From NCBI RefSeq assembly GCF_001612945.1, contig NZ_BDBK01000007.1, positions 248,001 to 312,000 of the forward strand: DNA of 64,000 nucleotides. Reading direction: 5' to 3'. The DNA comes from Nocardia inohanensis NBRC 100128. Its GTDB lineage: Bacteria > Actinomycetota > Actinomycetes > Mycobacteriales > Mycobacteriaceae. A program made the translations under genes and the position numbers. Below are positions 35,650 through 43,809 of this stretch, piece after piece; the first letter of the stretch is position 1; each line of letters opens with the position of its first letter. Under the pieces are notes generated by a model. That model was given only the letters and a program-made list of their open reading frames with translations. It did not search any database and was not told the DNA's origin.

Positions 35650-36606
35650 GTGACGACACAACAGAGCGCAGGGGGTATGGACATAGTCGAGCTACGGACA
35701 CCCACAGCGATAGTGCGTCACGGCAACGGGCGGTTGACGGTGCTGCGGCCGGGTACGGACGGCGAGCGTGTGCTGGATGTGCCCGTAAGCGAACTTCTCA
35801 AGGTGCGTTTGAACCGGCGCGCGGACGATGCGGTCGTCATCGAGATCTACCTGCGCTACCCCACCCCGGTGCTGACCGGCGTACCCGCCGACCGCACTCC
35901 CCTACCGGTGCTGATCGCCGAACACGATGTGCCGGCGGCGACGGTGATCGTCGAACGCATCAACAATCAGATTCTGGCGACGCAGCGCCTCGACGTCGCC
36001 GCCCCCGATCTCACCCCGCCCACCCCGTCCTGGGGTCGCAGTGGTCCGGCGCGCGCCGATGTGGACCGCGCGGTCCGGCGGATGGCGCCCAAGCGTGATG
36101 CCAAACCGTCCGTCGCCGCACTGCATCGCTATGTGACGCCCGACGAGTACGTGCTGGAGACGGCCATCGTCACCGCCCAGCCGCCCGCTGCCAAGGGGAC
36201 CGGTCTGCTCGCGGTCACCACCACGCGGTTGATCTTCGTATCCATCGGCGCCAGTAGGCGATTCGCGCACGAGCTGCCGATCGCGGCGCTGCTGTGGGCC
36301 CGCGCCACCGACGATTCCGAGACCGGTGGGGCCGCACCCGGCGAGTACGGGGTCGAAGTCAATGACGGTAATCAGACCTGGCATTTCACCGGCACCGACC
36401 GGGCCGATACCGACCGGGTCACCGGGGCCTTGAATTTCGCGATTCAGCGCGAGGTGGCCGACGGCGCCGCCGGGCCCGCGGATCCCGGTGTCTCCAAGCT
36501 CTATTCCGAGTGGGAGCTGCTGGTCGAGCGGCATTCGCTCGGCATGGTCGACGATGCGCAGTTCCAGCGCTACGGGCGCGGGATCCTGCGTTCGCTGCCG
36601 GACTGA
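35650..36606 (+). CDS. Uncharacterised protein with PH/GRAM-like region and SHOCT-like C-terminus
   Basis: A 318-residue soluble protein I do not firmly recognise. The N-terminal ~110 residues are a beta-rich region (IVRHGNGRLTVLRPGTDGERVLDVPVS). Residues about 150-265 resemble a bacterial PH or GRAM domain: RYVTPDEYVLETAIVTAQP, then GLLAVTTTRLIFVS and later NQTWHFTGTDRADTDRV. The end (LYSEWELLVERHSLGMVDDAQFQRYGRGIL) is like a SHOCT helical tail. It starts at GTG 35650 with no clear ribosome site; ATG 35677 is the alternative. It is divergent from ftsH and ends at a strong terminator. Confidence 0.7.
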   Translation: MTTQQSAGGMDIVELRTPTAIVRHGNGRLTVLRPGTDGERVLDVPVSELLKVRLNRRADDAVVIEIYLRYPTPVLTGVPADRTPLPVLIAEHDVPAATVIVERINNQILATQRLDVAAPDLTPPTPSWGRSGPARADVDRAVRRMAPKRDAKPSVAALHRYVTPDEYVLETAIVTAQPPAAKGTGLLAVTTTRLIFVSIGASRRFAHELPIAALLWARATDDSETGGAAPGEYGVEVNDGNQTWHFTGTDRADTDRVTGALNFAIQREVADGAAGPADPGVSKLYSEWELLVERHSLGMVDDAQFQRYGRGILRSLPD

Positions 36607-36640
36607 GTGTTCCGGCAGCCGAGTTTTCAATGAGCCGAAT

Positions 36641-36671
36641 CGCGGCCCGCCTCGGAAAGAGGCGGGCCGCG
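36641..36671. terminator. Strong terminator between the PH-like and DUF1266 genes
   Basis: CGCGGCCCGCCTC and GAGGCGGGCCGCG form a perfect 13-bp stem around a 5-base loop, followed by a T-rich run on the plus strand. It lies between convergent genes. Confidence 0.88.
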
Positions 36672-36678
36672 GTCGTTT

Positions 36679-37515
36679 TCACTGCTGAGGTTGTTCCTCG
36701 GGCTGGAGGGTGATGCGCCGCCACGGGCTGGACGGTCGCATCCAGAGCCGCAGCAGTTCCATCCGGCGATCCACGCCACCGGATTTCAATTCGGCCAGGT
36801 CCTCGCAGGCCTGCCAGTAGGTCCAGCCGGCCAGGTAGGCGTCGCCGAACTGCCGCCAATTGCGGTACTTGCGCTGGGCCAACGGGAGCGCGCGCATCAG
36901 GTAGTCCCAGGCGACATCCGCGTCGAGGTAGCCGGCGGTGTAGGCCATCCGCGCCACGGCCACCACCCGGGCCAGGTCCCAGGCTTGGATATCGGTCGGC
37001 AGCGGACGGACCAAATGGTCGGTGAGCCCGAGTTTGATGGCCTGCGACCAGATGTCGTAGTCGCGGACCAGCGCCTCCGGATTCTCCATGCCCCGGAACG
37101 ACCCCACCTGCCGCAGGAAGGCGCGATGCCGGTCGGCGCGCTCGCCGAAACGATCGCGCTCGGCGGAGTTGATGGCGGCCATGACGAGCGGATGCACCAG
37201 CGCGTACAGCGGGGCGTGCATGCCGTCCAGCAGTTGCTCCATGGATGCCATGGCCTCGGTGCCGTCGGTGATGCCCCACGCGCCGGTCAGCGTGTCGATG
37301 GCCAGCTCGCGCCGGTCACCCAGCGGGTGCTGGCGTTCCGGTCCGAGCAGCAGGGCGTCGTGGAAGGCGTCCCAGCGCGCCGAATAGAAGCCGCCGAGCG
37401 CCAGGGCGCGCAGTTCGTCGTCGTTGACCTGCGCACCGGACCAGTGGTCGTCCTCGCGCTGGTCGAGCTCCGGGTACGGAAATGTCGTCAGCGTTGGCAC
37501 GTCGCGGGCGGGCAT
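36679..37515 (-). CDS. DUF1266 domain-containing protein
   Basis: A 278-residue, probably cytoplasmic protein. The C-terminal ~110 residues match DUF1266: IQAWDLARVVAVARMAYTAGYLDADVAWDYLMRA, then KYRNWRQFGDAYLAGWTYW. The N-terminal half (LALGGFYSARWDAFHDALLLG, AWGITDGTEAMASMEQLLDGMH) also fits longer members. Function is unknown. ATG 37515 is the start. No operon partner: the neighbours are convergent and divergent. Confidence 0.85.
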   Translation of the reverse strand: MPARDVPTLTTFPYPELDQREDDHWSGAQVNDDELRALALGGFYSARWDAFHDALLLGPERQHPLGDRRELAIDTLTGAWGITDGTEAMASMEQLLDGMHAPLYALVHPLVMAAINSAERDRFGERADRHRAFLRQVGSFRGMENPEALVRDYDIWSQAIKLGLTDHLVRPLPTDIQAWDLARVVAVARMAYTAGYLDADVAWDYLMRALPLAQRKYRNWRQFGDAYLAGWTYWQACEDLAELKSGGVDRRMELLRLWMRPSSPWRRITLQPEEQPQQ

Positions 37516-37642
37516 ACCGTCGATTGTTCCCCATCGATCTTGGAGTGGCCCACTATTCGCCGATAGCGTGTGGCGGCGCTCTCCGGACAGTGGCGAATTC
37601 TCGCCCTGTCACACAAGGTAATCGGGCGCTAACCTCTCGGGC

Positions 37643-37912
37643 ATGAGCGGGAACATCACCCTCCTGCGTGGGCTGACACCGGCAGCCACGGAGCAGGAAA
37701 TCTACGCCGCCGCACAGGAATACGTGCGCAAGGTCGGCGGGGTGTCTGGATTGACCACCACCACCAAACCAGCGGTAGACAAGGCGGTGGCGGCCATCGC
37801 GGCGGCGACCACCGCGCTGCTGGCCGAATTGCCGAGCCGGCCGGCGCCGGCGGAGAGTGAACCGCCCTTGCGGCGGCGGGCGGCGCGCGAGGCGCTGGAC
37901 GACGCGAGTTAG
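37643..37912 (+). CDS. DUF2277 family small protein
   Basis: An 89-residue protein matching the DUF2277 pattern: NITLLRGLTPAATEQEIYAAAQEYVRKVGGVSG, then AVDKAVAAIAAATTALLAELP. In the family the start is usually C-R-NI; here it is SGNI. It has a short helical fold and a charged tail (LRRRAAREALDDAS). Function unknown. Confidence 0.82.
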   Translation: MSGNITLLRGLTPAATEQEIYAAAQEYVRKVGGVSGLTTTTKPAVDKAVAAIAAATTALLAELPSRPAPAESEPPLRRRAAREALDDAS

Positions 37913-37945
37913 CCCCGGCAGTTTCACGAACCGCCGAGCCGGTTT

Positions 37946-39196
37946 TCACACGCCGTAGACAGCGACACAGTCAAGGGCCATATCCAAACGCGCCCCACGC
38001 TGATCGATGGAGCGGCCGAGCAGTTCCTCTATGCGCTGAATGCGATAGCGGACCGTGTTCTTGTGCACGCCGAGGCTCTTGGCCGCGGCCTCGGGACTGC
38101 GCCTGGCGCGCAGATACGCGTGCAGCGTCTCGCGCAGCCGCGCCGATTGCGCGTCCGGCGCCGCCAGCGGCCCCAGTTCACGGGCGATGAGCGCCCGCAT
38201 GGCGGTCTCGTCCACGCCGGCCAGATAGGCGACTTCGATCTCCGCGTAATGCAATACGCGGGGCAATCCCGGCCGGGCGCGCTCGGCCACCTGACGCGCG
38301 GCCACCGCCTCACGGTGACTGTCCCGGAATCCGGCGATATGCGCGGCCGGGTTACCGACGGCGATACGGACCGGCGGGACGGCCGCGGCGCCGAGGATTT
38401 CGCGGGCGGCCGCCTCGTCGTCCAGGCCGATCCAGGCCCAGAGTGCGGAGGCGCCGGCGGGGAGGGTGAGAGCGCTGCCGTTGCCGAGAGCGGCGGCGGT
38501 GCGGGCCACCACGCGTTCGAGCAGGCCGGCTACCACGTCCGGGCTTTCCGGGCGGACGACGGTCGGGTCCTCGTCGGTCCACAACAGCAGGGCCAGGTGA
38601 CGCTGGGCGAGACGGTAGCCGAGGCGGGCGGAGGCTTGTTCGGGGTCCAGGTCGGTGCCGTCGAGCAGGGCGCGGACGGTGTCGGTGCGCTGGCTCAGGG
38701 CGGCGCGCAGGCCCTGTTCGCGTTCGCGCATGTAGGTGTCGGTGAGGGTTTCGATGGAGGAGCTGACCCAGCGGGTGGTGCGGTCGAAAAGGCGCAGCAG
38801 GACGGCTCTTTCGATATCGCGCGGGAGTGGTTCGCGAACCTCCAGGACGTCGGTCATGTAGTCGAGCACGGCCTCCTGGCCGACGTGGTAGACGCGCAAC
38901 AGCAGGCGGACGTCGTGGCCGCGGCGGGCGAGGGTGCGGGCGAAGGCGTGCGCCTGTTCGGGGACCGGATAGTCGACGCGTTCCTGGGTGAGCCCGCTGA
39001 GCACCTCGAGCGCGTGGGCGCGGGTGCTGGCGGCGAGGTCGCGGCGCATATCGCGGTCGCGGAGTTCGGGGATGCGGGCGATGATGGCGTTGTCCAGGCG
39101 GGTCACCACGCCCTCGAGGGTTTCGGTGCGCAGGGTTTCGGCCACGAAGTCCGCGATCCACTGCCGAATCACCTCGGTGGTCGCGTCCGTTTCCAC
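37946..39196 (-). CDS. PucR/CdaR-family transcriptional regulator
   Basis: A 416-residue regulator. The C-terminal PucR-type helix-turn-helix is clear: AAKSLGVHKNTVRYRIQRIEELLGRS. The middle (residues about 170-300) resembles the GGDEF-like domain of CdaR proteins, and the N-terminal part is the RsbRD-like helical domain with RGHDVRLLLRVYHVGQEAVLDYM. No transmembrane segment. GTG 39196 has a GGGGAG site. It is divergent from the aldehyde dehydrogenase gene and may control it through the palindrome at 39300-39316. Confidence 0.92.
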   Translation of the reverse strand: METDATTEVIRQWIADFVAETLRTETLEGVVTRLDNAIIARIPELRDRDMRRDLAASTRAHALEVLSGLTQERVDYPVPEQAHAFARTLARRGHDVRLLLRVYHVGQEAVLDYMTDVLEVREPLPRDIERAVLLRLFDRTTRWVSSSIETLTDTYMREREQGLRAALSQRTDTVRALLDGTDLDPEQASARLGYRLAQRHLALLLWTDEDPTVVRPESPDVVAGLLERVVARTAAALGNGSALTLPAGASALWAWIGLDDEAAAREILGAAAVPPVRIAVGNPAAHIAGFRDSHREAVAARQVAERARPGLPRVLHYAEIEVAYLAGVDETAMRALIARELGPLAAPDAQSARLRETLHAYLRARRSPEAAAKSLGVHKNTVRYRIQRIEELLGRSIDQRGARLDMALDCVAVYGV

Positions 39197-39299
39197 TCAC
39201 CGCTCCCCTGTTTAGTTCCGGAGCACAAAACCGCCCGGAATACTTGAGCCGAGAGGCCAAGAAAGCCCCGCCGAAATTGTGTCACGATCATAGTTCAGT

Positions 39300-39316
39300 G
39301 AGCTGTGGCACAGCTC
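39300..39316. promoter_or_regulatory. 17-bp palindrome in the PucR/aldehyde dehydrogenase promoter
   Basis: GAGCTGTG-G-CACAGCTC has perfect 8-bp arms around one base. It lies 44 bases before the dehydrogenase GTG and 103 bases before pucR. A candidate PucR operator. Confidence 0.5.
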
Positions 39317-39360
39317 GAGGTCGGCCGTACGCAATGCAGCGCACGTGGGGAGAAGACAAC

Positions 39361-41325
39361 GTGACCAATTCCGAACCCGCCGCGGGCCCAGCCCGCAAGG
39401 CCCCGGCGCGCAAGGCCGCCGCGAGCAAGGCGAACGGCGGACCGGCCCCGGCCGACCCCGCCGCGGCCGACGCGGCGCCCGCCGAACCCGCCAAGGCGGC
39501 ACCGGCCAAGACCAGGACGGCCCCCGCCAAGGCGGCGAAGTCCGCACCGGCCAAGGCAGCAGCCGCGAAAACGGCCAAGACCGAGGCTGCGCAGGCGACC
39601 AAGACCGCATCGGTCAAGGCGGCCGAGGCCGAGTCCACCACGGAGTCCAACCGCGAATCCGTCGCGGCGGCGAAGGCCGACCCTGTTGCGGCGGCGAAGT
39701 CGGAATCAGTCGCGGCGGCAATAGCCGAACCTGTCACCGCAGCAATAGCCGAACCTGCCGGGGCGGCAAGGGCCGAACCTGTTGCGGAGGCAGCCCCGAC
39801 CGAGCTCGAGGTGCGCAATCCCGCGAGCGGTGAAGTGGTCGGGACGGTGCCGATCGATTCGGCGGCGACCGTGGCCGCGAAGGTGCGGGAGCTGCGGGTG
39901 CATCAGCGGGAGTGGGAGGCCATCGGCCCGGATGGGCGGAAGGAATGGCTGCTCAAGTTGCAGGACTGGTTCGTGGACAACACGGATCGGCTGGCCGATG
40001 TCTTGCAGTCGGAGACCGGTAAGGCGCGTATCGATGCGCTCATCGACCCGGCGTTCTCCATCGACCTCACGGGTTATTACGCCCGGCGCGCGGCGAAATT
40101 CCTTGCGGACGAACATCCTTCGCCGCACAGTCCGCTCGCGCGGGTCAAGACGCTGACCACGGTCTTCCGCCCGTACCCGGTGGTCGGCGTCATCACGCCG
40201 TGGAACTTCCCGCTCGCCATGCCGGTCATCGATGTCATTCCGGCGCTCGCCGCGGGCGCCGCGGTCATTCTGAAACCGTCGGAGGTGACACCGCTTTCGG
40301 CGATGGAGCTGGCGCGCGGCTGGCGGGAGATCGGCGCGCCGCCGGTGCTGGAAGTGGTCACCGGTGCGGGCGCGACCGGCGCCGCCGTGGTCGCCAACGC
40401 CGACTACGTGCAGTTCACCGGCTCCACCCCGACCGGCCGCAAGATCGCCGCCGCCTGCGTGGAGCGCATGATCCCCTACAGCCTGGAGCTCGGCGGCAAG
40501 GATCCGGCCATCGTGCTGGCCGACGCCGACCTGGAGCGCGCCGCGCACGGCATCGCCTTCGGCGGCCTGTTCAACTCCGGGCAGGTCTGCATCTCCGTGG
40601 AGCGCGTGTACGTGGAAGCGCCTGTCTACGAAGAGTTCCTGAAGAAGCTGACCGCCGCCGTCAAGGAGGTCCGCCAGGGCGTGGACGGCCGCGAACCCAA
40701 GTACGACATGGGCGCGCTGGCCAACGAGAACCAGGCCGATATCGTCACCCGTCACGTCGACGACGCCGTCAAGGCGGGCGCGCGCGTGCTCACCGGCGGC
40801 AAGCGCACCGGGGTCGGAACGCTTTTCGAGCCGACCGTGCTCGCCGATGTCGACCACTCCATGACCTGTATGACCGAGGAGACCTTCGGGCCGACCCTGC
40901 CGGTCATGAAGGTTGCCGACGAGACCGAAGCCGTTCGCCTGGCCAATGATTCGATCTACGGGCTCTCCGCGTCGGTGTGGAGCGGCGACAAGGATCGCGC
41001 GGAACGCATTGCGCGGCAATTGAACGCGGGCGCGGTGAACATCAACGACGTGTTCTCGAACATGTTCAGCTTCGCGCTACCCATGGGCGGCTGGGGCCTG
41101 TCCGGCGTCGGCGCGCGCTGGGGTGGCCCGAACGGGGTGCGCAAATACTGCAAGCAGCAGGCCATCACCAAGCCGCTATTGCCCACGCAGACAAAGGAAC
41201 TGCTCTGGTTCCCGTACAACACCACCAAGCTGGGCTTCGCGCTGGCCGCCATGCGCGCGGCCGGTTCGCGCGGTATGCGCCGGCTCTCCATTCAGGATGT
41301 CTTCAACACGGTTCGGGGGAAGTGA
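39361..41325 (+). CDS. Aldehyde dehydrogenase (succinic-semialdehyde type) with histone-like N-terminal extension
   Basis: A 654-residue NAD(P)+-dependent aldehyde dehydrogenase. The ALDH domain begins near residue 150 (LEVRNPASGEVVGTVP). It has the cofactor loop TPWNFPLAMPV, the catalytic Glu376 in LELGGKDP and the nucleophile Cys410 in NSGQVCIS; the 34-residue spacing is standard. Family proteins are about 480-520 residues. Here ~148 extra residues precede the domain: Lys/Ala/Pro-rich sequence (KAPARKAAASKA, PAKAAKSAPAKAAAAK) then five 8-residue repeats. GTG 39361 has a GGGAGAAG site; a later start would lose the tail but no good site was seen. An SDR follows directly. Confidence 0.9.
   Translation: MTNSEPAAGPARKAPARKAAASKANGGPAPADPAAADAAPAEPAKAAPAKTRTAPAKAAKSAPAKAAAAKTAKTEAAQATKTASVKAAEAESTTESNRESVAAAKADPVAAAKSESVAAAIAEPVTAAIAEPAGAARAEPVAEAAPTELEVRNPASGEVVGTVPIDSAATVAAKVRELRVHQREWEAIGPDGRKEWLLKLQDWFVDNTDRLADVLQSETGKARIDALIDPAFSIDLTGYYARRAAKFLADEHPSPHSPLARVKTLTTVFRPYPVVGVITPWNFPLAMPVIDVIPALAAGAAVILKPSEVTPLSAMELARGWREIGAPPVLEVVTGAGATGAAVVANADYVQFTGSTPTGRKIAAACVERMIPYSLELGGKDPAIVLADADLERAAHGIAFGGLFNSGQVCISVERVYVEAPVYEEFLKKLTAAVKEVRQGVDGREPKYDMGALANENQADIVTRHVDDAVKAGARVLTGGKRTGVGTLFEPTVLADVDHSMTCMTEETFGPTLPVMKVADETEAVRLANDSIYGLSASVWSGDKDRAERIARQLNAGAVNINDVFSNMFSFALPMGGWGLSGVGARWGGPNGVRKYCKQQAITKPLLPTQTKELLWFPYNTTKLGFALAAMRAAGSRGMRRLSIQDVFNTVRGK
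39661..39780 (+). repeat. Five tandem 24-bp units inside the aldehyde dehydrogenase gene
   Basis: The in-frame units encode VAAAKADP, VAAAKSES, VAAAIAEP, VTAAIAEP and AGAARAEP (residues 101-140). The period is exactly 24 bp, so length changes by recombination would keep the frame. Confidence 0.85.
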
Positions 41326-41326
41326 C

Positions 41327-42160
41327 ATGACCGACTTCGGTTCGATCGCCGGCAAGGTGGTCGTCATCACCGGTGGCGCCCGCGGTATCGGCCTCGCCAC
41401 GGCGACGGCCCTACAGGCGCTGGGCGCCCGCATCGCCATCGGCGACATCGACGAGACCACCGTCAAAGAGTCCGGTGCGGCAAGGGGTTTCGAGGTCTAC
41501 GGCAAGCTGGACGTCACCGATCAGCAGTCCTTCACCGCGTTCCTGGACGAGGTGGAGCAGCGCCTCGGCCCGATCGATGTACTGGTCAACAATGCCGGGA
41601 TCATGCCCACCGGCCGCCTGGTGGACGAACCCGATCAGGTTACCCACCGCATTCTGGACATCAATGTGTACGGCGTGATCCTGGGCTCCAAGCTGGCGCT
41701 GGCGCGCATGCTGCCGCGCGGGCGCGGGCACGTCATCAATATCGCGTCGCTGGCCGGCGAGACCCATATTCCGGGTCTGGCCACCTACAACGCCTCCAAG
41801 CACGCGGTGCTCGGCTTCACCGACACACTGCGCGAGGAGTACCGCGGCACCGGTCTGCGGTTCTCCTCGGTGCTGCCGACGCTGACCAAAACCGAACTGG
41901 GATCGGGTGTCACGGCTCCCAAGCTGCTGCGCCCGGCCGAGCCGGAGGAGATCGCCGACGCCATCGCCAAGCTGATCGTCGAACCCAAGTCCAAGGTCCG
42001 GGTGACCGCCGTCGCGGGCATCATCGCCCAGGTGGTCGGGCTGCTACCCGAGGCGGTGGGCGATGCCATCGGCCGGGCGCTGGGTGCGCAGAACGCGTTC
42101 CTCGACGATGTGGACTCCGACGCCCGCAAGGCGTACGAGAACCGGGTCCGCAACGACTGA
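41327..42160 (+). CDS. Short-chain dehydrogenase/reductase
   Basis: A 277-residue classical SDR. The cofactor motif is VVITGGARGIGLATA, NNAGI follows, and the active site has Ser (NIASLAGE) with YNASKHA (Tyr-x-x-x-Lys). GDIDETTVKES near residue 40 favours NAD+ through the Asp. The C-terminal ~80 residues are longer than usual and may reach the membrane (IIAQVVGLLPEAVG). ATG 41327 is one base after the dehydrogenase stop, so the two are coupled and probably act on the same alcohol/aldehyde/acid route. Confidence 0.93.
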   Translation: MTDFGSIAGKVVVITGGARGIGLATATALQALGARIAIGDIDETTVKESGAARGFEVYGKLDVTDQQSFTAFLDEVEQRLGPIDVLVNNAGIMPTGRLVDEPDQVTHRILDINVYGVILGSKLALARMLPRGRGHVINIASLAGETHIPGLATYNASKHAVLGFTDTLREEYRGTGLRFSSVLPTLTKTELGSGVTAPKLLRPAEPEEIADAIAKLIVEPKSKVRVTAVAGIIAQVVGLLPEAVGDAIGRALGAQNAFLDDVDSDARKAYENRVRND

Positions 42161-42197
42161 ACGGCGGCGACCGGTCGGACCGGTATCGTCGTCCGCC

Positions 42198-43088
42198 ATG
42201 GATACCGGTGCGGTCTTCGTCGGCTTGTCCACGCTGGATCTGGCCTACACGGTGGGCCGGTATCCGGCGGAGGACAGCAAGACCCAGGCCGACGATTTGT
42301 TCCTGGGGGCCGGTGGTCCGGCCGCCAATGCGGCGGTGACCTACGCCTTCCTGTCGAATCGGGAACCGGCGCTGGTCACCGCGCTGGGCAAACACGCACT
42401 GGCGGAGCTGATCCGGGAGGATCTGCGGCAGCACGGGGTACGGGTCGCGGACCTGACACCGGAGCGTGCGGCGCAGCCGCCGGTCTCCTCGATCGTGGTC
42501 GCCACCGAGTCCGCCACCCGGACCATCGTGTCGCTGGACGGTTCTCGCATCGAACCGGCCTTCGACACCTCGGCCGTCGAACTGCCGGCGGGCGCGCCGC
42601 TGGTGCTGGTCGACGGCCACTACGCGGAACCCGCACTGCGCCTGGCGGAAGCGGCGCAGCTCGCGGGCGTCCCGGTGGTGCTGGACGCCGGACGCTGGCG
42701 GGAGGTGCACGCCGATCTGCTGCCGTTGGTCGATATCGCCATCTGCTCGTCGGCTTTCGTTCCGCCCGGCGTGCAACAGCATTCGGCCGAAGCGGTGATC
42801 GAGTTCCTGCATTCGGCGGGGCCGGATCTGGTGGCGATCACGGACGGCGGGCAGCCCATCACCTATTCGCTGTACGGCGAGCGCGGTCAGGTCTCGGTGC
42901 CTGTCGAAGGAGCCGTCGACACCCTCGGCGCCGGCGATATCCTGCACGGCGCGTTCTGCCATTTTCATGCCCTCGGCGAACCGTTCCCCACCGCCCTGGC
43001 GCACGCCGCGGAGGTGGCGACCGAGTCCTGCCGTTTCACCGGCACTCGGGAATGGATGCGACACCGGACAATTCAGCCGAAGCGATAA
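42198..43088 (+). CDS. PfkB-family carbohydrate/nucleoside kinase
   Basis: A 296-residue ribokinase-like sugar kinase. The substrate motif is FLGAGGPAANAAV, and the ATP/anion-hole signature is DTLGAGDILHGAF, with the catalytic Asp. VLVDGHYAEPALRLAEAA and AITDGGQPI are also typical. Substrate cannot be assigned. ATG 42198 is the clear start. Its 3' end overlaps the convergent P-loop kinase gene by 16 bases. It may belong with the SDR 37 bases upstream. Confidence 0.9.
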   Translation: MDTGAVFVGLSTLDLAYTVGRYPAEDSKTQADDLFLGAGGPAANAAVTYAFLSNREPALVTALGKHALAELIREDLRQHGVRVADLTPERAAQPPVSSIVVATESATRTIVSLDGSRIEPAFDTSAVELPAGAPLVLVDGHYAEPALRLAEAAQLAGVPVVLDAGRWREVHADLLPLVDIAICSSAFVPPGVQQHSAEAVIEFLHSAGPDLVAITDGGQPITYSLYGERGQVSVPVEGAVDTLGAGDILHGAFCHFHALGEPFPTALAHAAEVATESCRFTGTREWMRHRTIQPKR

Positions 43089-43756
43089 CCGCGCCCGTAT
43101 TTGCGCAACACCAGATCCGCGGTGAACCGGGTCGTCTCCACCAGTCGCGCATTGAGCAGGTCACTCTGTGCCACTTTGTCCTTCGCCGCTTCCGGCGTGC
43201 GCCCGCCGCGAATATGCCTGCGCAGCAATCGCCTTTCGATGATCGGCCGCGGCACATCCAGATACCAGGTCTCGTCCAGCAGCCGCCGCACCGCCGACCA
43301 GCCGGGCGTCCCGTGATCGTCGAGCAGCAGGTAATTGCCCTCGGTGATCACGACCCGCTGCCGATCGAAAACCACGCCGCCGGGGACGGGTTCGTGCAGT
43401 TCCCGCGAGTAGGTCGGCCACGCCACCGTCTCCCCCAGTGGAGCCTCCCGCAGCGCCCGCAGCAGCCGCACATACCCGGCGACATCGAAGGTGTCCGGTT
43501 CCCCTTTGCGCGCCAGCTTCCCGTCCGCAGACAATCGCGCATTGCTGAAATGGAAGCCGTCCATCGGCGCGACCTCCGCGAACTCGCTGCCGGCGGCAAT
43601 ATTCAATTCGTCCCGAACCCCGCGCGCCAGCGTGGATTTCCCGGCTCCGGGCGGTCCCGCGATCCCCAGCACGAACCGTCCGCCCCGTCCGTCGGCACGC
43701 GCGCGAATCCGCGCCGCCAACTCCGCCAAGGAGGTCTCGACAGTGCCCCGGGTCAC
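43073..43756 (-). CDS. Nucleoside/nucleotide kinase family protein (PRK/uridine kinase-like)
   Basis: A 227-residue P-loop kinase. Walker A is GIAGPPGAGKSTLAR. PMDGFHFSN resembles the substrate-binding DDFH/DGFH of the phosphoribulokinase/uridine kinase group. VVITEGNYLLLDD is the Walker B-like strand, and RRLLRRHIRGGRTPEAA the Arg-rich lid. Related proteins include the fructose-transport kinase FrcK and pantothenate kinase-like enzymes, so the substrate may be a sugar. GTG 43756 gives a clean family start. It converges on, and overlaps by 16 bases, the PfkB gene. Confidence 0.88.
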   Translation of the reverse strand: MTRGTVETSLAELAARIRARADGRGGRFVLGIAGPPGAGKSTLARGVRDELNIAAGSEFAEVAPMDGFHFSNARLSADGKLARKGEPDTFDVAGYVRLLRALREAPLGETVAWPTYSRELHEPVPGGVVFDRQRVVITEGNYLLLDDHGTPGWSAVRRLLDETWYLDVPRPIIERRLLRRHIRGGRTPEAAKDKVAQSDLLNARLVETTRFTADLVLRKYGRGYRFG

Positions 43757-43809
43757 CCGCCCAGCGTACGGAACCGGCACCGGAATCCGGGCGGGCTCGC
43801 CCGGATGCG

